This document shows, in pieces, positions 14,003 to 19,614 of a DNA stretch of 19,614 bases. Made by a program: the position numbers and the translations under genes. Under the pieces are notes generated by a model that was not told the origin of the DNA, made no database searches, and saw only the letters and a list, made by a program, of their open reading frames with translations. Source of the DNA: JANYIP01 sp031394045 (GTDB lineage: Bacteria; Actinomycetota; Actinomycetes; Prado026); contig JANMWN010000053.1 of NCBI GenBank assembly GCA_031394045.1, positions 1-19,614 of the forward strand. The letters are read 5' to 3'. Every line of letters begins with the position of its first letter. Within the stretch, counting starts at the first letter, position 1.

Positions 14003-15531
14003 CGGCCGGCCTCCTGCACCGTGTTGAGGACGTTGATGCCCTGGAACAGGGCGGTGGGGGCGCCGTGGCTGACCGAGGCGACCTGCCCCGGTTGAGCCTT
14101 CCCGCAGTTGAAGGCACCGGCCAGGACGTACGTCTCGGGCCCGCCGACCGCCGACATCGCGCCCCAGAAGTCGGTCGTGTTGGCTTGGTAGGCCGCGTCC
14201 TTGACCTGGCCGGCGAGGCGGCCACCACGGATCCGGTAGAAACGCTGCGCAGTGAACTGGAAGTTGTAGCGCTGCATGTCGATGGACCAGCTCTTGTCGC
14301 CGACGACGTACAGCCCATCCCCGGCTGCGTCGATCAGGGCGGCCTCCGAGGGCCCGCCGGGGACCGGCTGGAGGGAGACGTTGGGCATCCGCTGCACGGG
14401 TACGTGCAGGGCGGAGTCGGCGTACGCGCACCCGTTGGAGCGGTTGAAGCCCTTGAGCCTGGCCATGTTTCGGTCCAGCTGGTAGCCGACGAGGACACCG
14501 TCGCGGATCAGGTCCCACTGCTGGGCCGCGACCCCCTCGTCGTCGTAGCCGACTGACGCGAGCCCGTGCTCGACGGTGCGGTCGCCGGTCACGTGCATCA
14601 GCTCGGAGCCGTACTGGAGCGTGCCCAGCTGGTCGAACGTTGCGAAGGACGTGCCGGCGTAGTTGGCCTCGTACCCCAGGGCCCGGTCGAGCTCGGTCGC
14701 GTGGCCCACGGACTCGTGGATCGTCAGCCACAGGTTCGACGGATGGATCACCAGGTTGTAGCGGCCGGGCTCGACCGAGGGGGCCGCGAGGCGCTCGCGG
14801 AGCAGCTCGGGCAGCTCGGCCAGCTCGGCGTCCCAGTCCCAGCCGCTGTCGGCGCCGGAGGGTGCGCCGGCGAGGTACTCCCACCCTCGCCCGGCCGGTG
14901 GTGCGATCGTGCGCATCGTGTCGAAGGCCCCGCTGGCGGGATCGATGCCGACCAGCGTGAGCTCGGGCTGGATGCGTACCCGCTGCTGGGTGGTGCTGGT
15001 CCCGGCGAGGTCGGCGTAGAAGGTGTTCTCCTTGACCGCGAACACGCCGGCGTCGACATGGTCGACCCCGTCCGCGGCGAGCAGCTGCCGGCTCCACCGC
15101 GCCAGCAGCGCCGCCTTGTCCGCCTCGGGGACGTCGGTGGGGTCGATCTCGTAGGACGAGACGTAGGTGCCGTGCGCGTGCACCGGCTCCGAGGCCAGCT
15201 CGACGCGCTCGGTGGACAGGGGCCGCGACAGCCGCGCCATCGCCACGGCCTGCCCTGCTGCCCGCACCACCTCGTCGACGGCGAGGTCGACGGACGCGGC
15301 GAAACCCCATGACCCGTCGTGGACCACGCGTACCGCGAAACCTGCGTCCTCGCCGTCGCTGCTGCCCTCGGGGCGACCGTCGCGCAGCCTGAGCAGCTGG
15401 CTGCGGGTACGCGCCACCCGCACGTCGGCATGCTCGACGCCGAGCTCCTGGCACCGGGCCAGGGCGGCGTCAGCCAGTGCTTGGAGCGGCAGGTCGAGGA
15501 ACTCCTTGTCGATGCCGTGCGTCACGCTCAT
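13999..15531 (-). CDS. tldD: TldD-like catalytic metalloprotease subunit
   Basis: A 510-residue protein with the family zinc site HESVGH (His272-Glu273, His277) and a likely third ligand, Cys476, in FNCGKAQPGQ. Other landmarks are the N-terminal ADVRVARTRSQLLRLRDG, the central EPGRYNLVIHPSNLWLTIHE and the YEANYAGTSFAT region after the zinc motif. With TldE it forms a heterodimeric, cytoplasmic protease that cuts unfolded peptides in an internal cavity. Its ATG overlaps the stop of the upstream oxidoreductase gene (ATGA), and its own stop overlaps the TldE start (GTGA), giving a fully overlapped three-gene operon. It is slightly longer than the E. coli protein at the N-terminus; the start is fixed by the overlap. 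Confidence 0.94.
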   Translation of the reverse strand: MSVTHGIDKEFLDLPLQALADAALARCQELGVEHADVRVARTRSQLLRLRDGRPEGSSDGEDAGFAVRVVHDGSWGFAASVDLAVDEVVRAAGQAVAMARLSRPLSTERVELASEPVHAHGTYVSSYEIDPTDVPEADKAALLARWSRQLLAADGVDHVDAGVFAVKENTFYADLAGTSTTQQRVRIQPELTLVGIDPASGAFDTMRTIAPPAGRGWEYLAGAPSGADSGWDWDAELAELPELLRERLAAPSVEPGRYNLVIHPSNLWLTIHESVGHATELDRALGYEANYAGTSFATFDQLGTLQYGSELMHVTGDRTVEHGLASVGYDDEGVAAQQWDLIRDGVLVGYQLDRNMARLKGFNRSNGCAYADSALHVPVQRMPNVSLQPVPGGPSEAALIDAAGDGLYVVGDKSWSIDMQRYNFQFTAQRFYRIRGGRLAGQVKDAAYQANTTDFWGAMSAVGGPETYVLAGAFNCGKAQPGQVASVSHGAPTALFQGINVLNTVQEAGR

Positions 15532-16484
15532 CCCCCTCGTACGTCGAGCACGATCTTGCCCACCGTACGTCGCGCGAGCAGCTCCTCGTGCGCCACACGG
15601 GCGTCGGCGAGCGGGTACGAGCCGCCGCTGATCACCCGCAGGTCGCCGGCCTCGATCATCGCGAACAGCTCGGCCAGCGGTCCGGTCATCATCTGCGGGC
15701 GCGCGAAGCAGTGCGCCAGCCAGAACCCGATCACCGCGCGGGACCGACCCATCAGCTCACCCGGGTTGACCGGCGTGGGCTGCTGACGCGAGGCCATCCC
15801 GAAAGTGACCAGCCGCCCGAACGGCGCCAGGGCGGCAAGGCTCGCGTCGAAGACCGGCCCGCCGGTCATCTCGAGCACGATGTCGACCGGGTTGCCGCCG
15901 TTGGCCTCGCGCAGCCGGTCGCGCAGGCCGTCGGCCTCGCCGCTGATGGCGACGTCCGCGCCGAGCTCGAGCGCCAGGGCGCGCTTGCGGTCGGTCGAGG
16001 CGGTGGCGATGACGTTGCCGGCGCCCCAGGCCTTGGCGAGCTGCACGGCCAGGGTGCCGACCCCGCCGGCCGCCGCGTGCACGACGACGGACTCGCCGGG
16101 GACCAGGTGTGCGGAGGTCCGCAGCAGGTGCCAGGCGGTCGTGCCCTGCACGAGCATCGCCAGCGCGGCCACATCGTCAACACCGTCCGGGAGCGGGTAC
16201 GTGGTCGCGGGATGGGCCAGCGCCTTCTCGGCGTACCCCCCGGTGGTCGGGACGGCGAGGACGCGGCGCCCGGACGCGTCGCGCCCGACCACCTCGGCGC
16301 CGGGGACCATCGGCAGGTGCTGCTTGGACAGGTAGCTGTCCTCGGTCTGGAGGGTGTCGGCGTAGTTGACGCCGGCCGCGTCGACGTCGATGACCACGAG
16401 GCCGTCGGTCGCCACCGGGTCGGGCAGGTCGACGAGCTGGAGAACCTCCGGGCCGCCGAACGTGGTGATCTGGATCGCGCGCAT
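15528..16484 (-). CDS. Quinone oxidoreductase-like zinc-independent alcohol dehydrogenase (MDR family)
   Basis: A 318-residue medium-chain dehydrogenase/reductase. It has the N-terminal GroES-like domain (GGPEVLQLVDLPDP, then DAAGVNYADTLQ) and a Rossmann domain with AAAGGVGTLAVQLAKAWGA that binds NADPH. Zinc-ligand cysteines are absent, as in quinone oxidoreductase/QorA-type enzymes, which reduce quinones or alpha,beta-unsaturated carbonyls. The true substrate is unknown. ATG 16484 is preceded on the minus strand by TAGGGT seven bases upstream, suggesting a leaderless transcript. It is the first gene of the operon with TldD and TldE (ATGA overlap) and is divergent from fabG. Confidence 0.92.
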   Translation of the reverse strand: MRAIQITTFGGPEVLQLVDLPDPVATDGLVVIDVDAAGVNYADTLQTEDSYLSKQHLPMVPGAEVVGRDASGRRVLAVPTTGGYAEKALAHPATTYPLPDGVDDVAALAMLVQGTTAWHLLRTSAHLVPGESVVVHAAAGGVGTLAVQLAKAWGAGNVIATASTDRKRALALELGADVAISGEADGLRDRLREANGGNPVDIVLEMTGGPVFDASLAALAPFGRLVTFGMASRQQPTPVNPGELMGRSRAVIGFWLAHCFARPQMMTGPLAELFAMIEAGDLRVISGGSYPLADARVAHEELLARRTVGKIVLDVRGG

Positions 16485-16491
16485 ACCCTGA

Positions 16492-16497
16492 ACCCTA
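16492..16497 (-). promoter_or_regulatory. Candidate -10 box for the oxidoreductase-TldD-TldE operon
   Basis: On the minus strand this reads TAGGGT followed by seven bases and ATG 16484. It fits TAnnnT with near-leaderless spacing. No -35 element was recognised. It is 17 bp from the opposed fabG candidate box. Confidence 0.4.
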
Positions 16498-16514
16498 CGG
16501 TCCCGCGGTTGCGC

Positions 16515-16520
16515 TAGCGT
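16515..16520 (+). promoter_or_regulatory. Candidate -10 box for the fabG-fabI operon
   Basis: TAGCGT matches TAnnnT. A start about seven bases downstream would leave a 5' leader of about 56 nt before the TTG start of fabG, which has its own GGAGG site at 16573-16577. No -35 element was recognised. Confidence 0.35.
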
Positions 16521-16582
16521 CGCGCGGACAGTGCGCGCCCGACAGGGCCCGCGGCCCGCGACGCACGGACTCGGAGGACACG

Positions 16583-17287
16583 TTGGCGCGCTCGGTGCTC
16601 GTGACCGGTGGCAACCGGGGGATCGGGCTGGCCATCGCCCGCGCCTTCGTCGAGGCCGGCGACCAGGTCGCTGTGACGTCGAGGTCCGGCGAAGCGCCCG
16701 ACGGGTTGTTCGCGGTCGCGTGCGACGTGACGGAGACGGCCTCGGTCGATGCCGCGTTCACCGCGGTCGAGGCTGAGCAAGGGCCGGTCGAGGTCCTTGT
16801 CGCGAACGCCGGGATCACCCACGACACGTTGCTGCTGCGGATGTCCGAGGACGACTGGACCAGCGTGCTCGACACCAACCTCACCGGCGCGTTCCGGGTG
16901 GCCAAACGGGCCAGCAAGTCCATGCTGAGGGCGCGTGCGGGCCGGCTGATCTTCGTGTCGTCGGTCGTCGGTCTCTCCGGTTCCGCGGGGCAGGCCAACT
17001 ACGCGGCCTCCAAGGCCGGCCTGGTCGGGCTCGCGCGGTCGCTGGCCCGTGAGCTGGGGTCGCGCGGCATCACCGCCAACGTCATTGCCCCCGGCTTCGT
17101 CGACACCGACATGACGGCGGCGCTGGGCGAGGAGCGGCGGGCCGAGATCGTCGGTCAGGTGCCGCTCGGGCGGTACGCGTCCCCCGACGAGGTGGCCAAG
17201 GTCGTACGGTTCATCGCCTCGGACGACGCGGGGTACATCACGGGGGCGGTGGTCCCCGTGGACGGCGGACTAGGGATGGGGCACTGA
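16583..17287 (+). CDS. fabG: 3-oxoacyl-[acyl-carrier-protein] reductase (FabG1/MabA-like)
   Basis: A 234-residue short-chain reductase that reduces 3-oxoacyl-ACP to 3-hydroxyacyl-ACP with NADPH during fatty-acid elongation. It has the cofactor motif VTGGNRGIGLAIA, NAGIT, and a complete catalytic set: Ser127, Tyr140 and Lys144 in ANYAASKAGL. The end GGLGMGH closely resembles mycobacterial MabA. The start is a TTG at 16583 with GGAGG five bases upstream; it gives MARSVLVTGG with the glycine motif at the right distance. It is followed after two bases by fabI, the same order as mycobacterial fabG1-inhA, so one transcript is nearly certain. Confidence 0.94.
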   Translation: MARSVLVTGGNRGIGLAIARAFVEAGDQVAVTSRSGEAPDGLFAVACDVTETASVDAAFTAVEAEQGPVEVLVANAGITHDTLLLRMSEDDWTSVLDTNLTGAFRVAKRASKSMLRARAGRLIFVSSVVGLSGSAGQANYAASKAGLVGLARSLARELGSRGITANVIAPGFVDTDMTAALGEERRAEIVGQVPLGRYASPDEVAKVVRFIASDDAGYITGAVVPVDGGLGMGH

Positions 17288-17289
17288 GG

Positions 17290-18072
17290 ATGGCGGACAG
17301 CGGTACGGGCATCTTGGCGGGCAAGCGGATCCTGGTCACGGGGGTCCTGACCGACGCGTCCATCGCGTTCCACGTCGCGCGGATCGCCCAGGAGCAGGGC
17401 GCGACGGTCGTGCTGACCTCGTACGGCCGGGTGCTGAACCTGACCCGACGGATCTCGGGCCGGCTGCCGGTGCCGGCGGCGGTCGTGGAGCTCGACGTCA
17501 CGAACGACGAGCACCTGGCCGCCCTGCCCGAGCGGTTGCGCGAGCACGTCGACGGTCTGGACGGCGTCCTGCACTCGATCGGCTTCGCCCCCGAGGCCGC
17601 GCTCGGCGGCAACTTCCTGAACACCGAGTGGGCCGACGTGGCCACCGCTCTGCAGGTGTCGGCGTTCTCGCTGAAGTCCCTGGCCATGGCCGCACTCCCG
17701 CTGATGGAGGGCGGCGGCTCCATCGTCGGCCTCGACTTCGATGCAACCGTGGCCTGGCCCAAGTACGACTGGATGGGAGTGGCCAAGGCCGCGTTCGAGT
17801 CGACCTCGCGCTACCTCGCCCGCGACCTCGGGCCCAAGGGTATCCGGGTCAACCTGGTGGCGGCCGGCCCGCTGAAGACCGTGGCCGCCAAGTCGATCCC
17901 CGGCTTCGAGGAGTTCGAGCAGGTCTGGGCCACCCGCTCGCCGATCGGCTGGGACCTGTCTGACCCCGACCCGGCGGCACGGGCCTGCGTCGCGCTGCTG
18001 TCGGACTGGTTCCCCGCCACCACCGGCGAGATCGTCCATGTCGACGGCGGTGTGCACGCGATGGGTGCCTGA
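17290..18072 (+). CDS. fabI: Enoyl-[acyl-carrier-protein] reductase (NADH), InhA/FabI type
   Basis: A 260-residue enoyl-ACP reductase that reduces trans-2-enoyl-ACP with NADH, the last step of each elongation round. It resembles InhA: LVTGVLTDASIAFHVA binds the cofactor, LHSIGFAP contains the serine corresponding to InhA Ser94, and the active-site set is Tyr159, Met162 and Lys166 in YDWMGVAKAAF. GPLKTVAAKSIPGF is the substrate-binding loop, and HVDGGVHAMGA is the C-terminal end. ATG 17290 is two bases after the fabG stop and overlaps its TGAGGATG context, so translation is coupled. This protein is the usual target class of isoniazid adducts and triclosan; nothing here predicts resistance. Confidence 0.95.
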   Translation: MADSGTGILAGKRILVTGVLTDASIAFHVARIAQEQGATVVLTSYGRVLNLTRRISGRLPVPAAVVELDVTNDEHLAALPERLREHVDGLDGVLHSIGFAPEAALGGNFLNTEWADVATALQVSAFSLKSLAMAALPLMEGGGSIVGLDFDATVAWPKYDWMGVAKAAFESTSRYLARDLGPKGIRVNLVAAGPLKTVAAKSIPGFEEFEQVWATRSPIGWDLSDPDPAARACVALLSDWFPATTGEIVHVDGGVHAMGA

Positions 18073-18078
18073 GCCTCG

Positions 18079-19614
18079 GTGCTCACCGAGCTCCGGTTCC
18101 TCGACGGACCCAACCTCTACTTCCCGCGGCCAGCGGTGAAGCTCACGTTCGACCTGTCGGTGGCGGCTGGGCTGTCGCCTGCAGCGGCCAAGCAGCTGGC
18201 GACCGCGGTCGGCGTACGCGTGGCCCGCCCGGGTGACCCTGGGAGCGGGCAGCGTCAGCTCCTCCTCGAGCGCATCGCCCGCGCGGTCCTGCGGTCGGTC
18301 GCTGCCGGCGCCGGGACCACGCGCCTCGCGATCCGCGTCCGGGCCGGGGCCGACCCCGCCTCGGTGGTGCTGGCGTACCCGTGGCGGCGACGGGGCAAGG
18401 CCGAGGCCCTGGGCGGGCAGGTGGCGCAGGTGCTGGACGCTCTGGTTGCCGCCGTACCAGTGGGGGCCGACGCCAAGGCGATGCTTGCCTGCGCTGCCGC
18501 CGAGGTCGCGGCGACCGAGCCCGGGCCAGGACCTGACCTGCCGAGCCCGCGGATCCCGATCGCGTCGGTGACGGGTACGAACGGCAAGACCACCGTGACC
18601 CGGCTGCTCAGCCACCTGGCGATGACGGCCGGGTACCGCACCGGCTGGACCAACACCGACGGCATCTACCTCGAAGGCGAGATGATCGAGGCCGGTGACT
18701 GGTCGGGGCCCGGGGGAGCGCGCCGGGTGCTGGCGGAGCGAGGCCTGCAGCTCGCCGTCCTCGAGACGGCACGCGGTGGCCTGCTGCTACGTGGGATGGG
18801 CGTCGACCACAACGACGTATCCGTGGTCACCAACGTCTCGTCCGACCACCTCGGCCTCCAGGGCATCGACACGCTCGACCAGCTCGCCGAGGTCAAGGCC
18901 GTCATCGTCGGCGTCACCAGGTCCAAGGGCTGGACCGTGCTCAACGGGGACGACCCGCGTACGTTCGCGATGCGTACCCGGTCGAAGGCCCGGCCCTGGG
19001 TGTTCTCGCTCGACCCCGCCTCGCCGTCGTTGCGGGCGGCGCTGGACGAGGGTGGGCGGGGCGCGACCGTGCTCGACGGAGACCTGGTGATGCTCGCGGC
19101 CGGCTCCGAGCCGGACCACCTGCTGCCGGTCGCCGAGGTCCCGCTCACCCTGGCCGGGCTGTCGCTGCACAACGTCGCCAACGCACTGGCTGCTGCTGCT
19201 GCCGGGCTGGCGCTTGGCTTCCCGAAGGCGGCGGTCGTCTCCGGGCTGCGTACTTTCCAGCCGGACACCGTGCACAACCCGGGCCGGATGAACCTGTTCG
19301 ACCTCGGCGGCGTGACGGTCGTCGTGGACCTGGCGCACAACGAGGCTGGCCTCGAGGCGCTGATCCATGTCATGAACGGGCTGCGGCCGGAGGGTTCGCG
19401 TACCCGGCTCGTGCTCGGCATCGCCGGGGACCGTCAGGACGAGGTGCTCCTCGGGGTGGCGGCGATGGCGGCCCGCGGGGTGGACGACGTGCTGATCGGG
19501 CACAAGGAGCGGTACCTGCGCGGGCGTACGACGGCCGAGATGGCCACGATCTATCGAGCCGGCGCTGCCGAGGTGGGGGTCGACGACCTCGACGAGCAGC
19601 CGACCGAGCTCAGC
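18079..19614 (+). CDS. Mur ligase family protein, cyanophycin-synthetase-like, lacking ATP-grasp (3' truncated by window)
   Basis: The frame is open from GTG 18079 to the window end (512 codons, stop not seen). Residues 1-~150 (LTELRFLDGPNLYFPRPAVK at the start) resemble the small N-terminal domain of cyanophycin synthetases. The ATP-grasp domain that should follow is missing. From ~160 there is a Mur-ligase core: P-loop VTGTNGKTT (Gly166-Thr172), NTDGIYLEG, LETARGGLLLRG (Glu229), VVTNVSSDHLGLQGIDTL, LNGDDP, HNVANALAA and VVVDLAHNEAG. These strings match the cyanophycin-synthetase Mur domain better than MurC-F. It probably makes an ATP-dependent amide bond on an unknown acceptor. It starts six bases after the fabI stop, so it belongs to the fabG-fabI transcript. 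In Mycobacterium the third position is ferrochelatase instead. Confidence 0.85.
   Translation, partial: MLTELRFLDGPNLYFPRPAVKLTFDLSVAAGLSPAAAKQLATAVGVRVARPGDPGSGQRQLLLERIARAVLRSVAAGAGTTRLAIRVRAGADPASVVLAYPWRRRGKAEALGGQVAQVLDALVAAVPVGADAKAMLACAAAEVAATEPGPGPDLPSPRIPIASVTGTNGKTTVTRLLSHLAMTAGYRTGWTNTDGIYLEGEMIEAGDWSGPGGARRVLAERGLQLAVLETARGGLLLRGMGVDHNDVSVVTNVSSDHLGLQGIDTLDQLAEVKAVIVGVTRSKGWTVLNGDDPRTFAMRTRSKARPWVFSLDPASPSLRAALDEGGRGATVLDGDLVMLAAGSEPDHLLPVAEVPLTLAGLSLHNVANALAAAAAGLALGFPKAAVVSGLRTFQPDTVHNPGRMNLFDLGGVTVVVDLAHNEAGLEALIHVMNGLRPEGSRTRLVLGIAGDRQDEVLLGVAAMAARGVDDVLIGHKERYLRGRTTAEMATIYRAGAAEVGVDDLDEQPTELS

Noticed and set aside
14003..15454. N-terminal extension of the TldE frame to 952 residues
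   Set aside because: The extension is Arg/Gly/Ala-rich and antiphase to TldD; the GTGA overlap at 13999-14002 gives a natural start.

Overview
This window is high-GC chromosomal DNA from an actinobacterium. The evidence is strong G/C bias at codon third positions, many GTG starts (and one TTG), a mycobacterial-style fabG-fabI(inhA) pair, a DUF3099 protein, a small conserved helix-turn-helix protein behind an ABC-F ATPase, and TAnnnT -10 boxes sitting 6-7 nt from start codons, as in leaderless transcripts. The genus cannot be fixed from sequence alone. Nothing suggests a plasmid or phage backbone; no tRNA, rRNA, CRISPR array or transposase was seen.

Layout. 1-1130: C-terminal end of an M24 (Xaa-Pro aminopeptidase-type) peptidase, coupled by a GTGA overlap to a class I SAM methyltransferase. 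1165-2088 (-): membrane-anchored neutral zinc metallopeptidase. 2124-4922 (+): a -10 box with a possible six-residue leader peptide, an ABC-F ATPase, a 70-residue HTH protein and an enoyl-CoA hydratase/isomerase-family protein; this trio also sits together in mycobacteria. 5030-6913 (+): a complete ABC exporter half-transporter. 6939-9090: a compositionally distinct islet of about 2 kb bounded by two identical 51-bp direct repeats, each able to fold into a long hairpin. It carries four small or unknown genes, all probably membrane proteins, and no recombinase. 9103-10707 (-): an SDR-fold protein lacking the YxxxK motif, and SURF1. 10752-11738 (+): moaA. 11954-12274 (-): DUF3099 protein. 12339-12566 (+): dodecin with a disturbed start. 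12596-16484 (-): a tightly overlapped three-gene operon of quinone oxidoreductase-like enzyme, TldD and TldE/PmbA. 16583-19614 (+): fabG, fabI/inhA and a Mur-ligase/cyanophycin-synthetase-like protein running off the window.

How the genes work together. FabG and FabI are two reductive steps of type II fatty-acid elongation. TldD/TldE form a heterodimeric metalloprotease. SURF1 supports cytochrome c oxidase assembly, MoaA starts molybdenum-cofactor synthesis and dodecin stores flavin. These are housekeeping genes. The accessory part is the repeat-bounded islet between the convergent exporter and SDR genes; it is the best candidate for something undescribed, although its function cannot be read from sequence.
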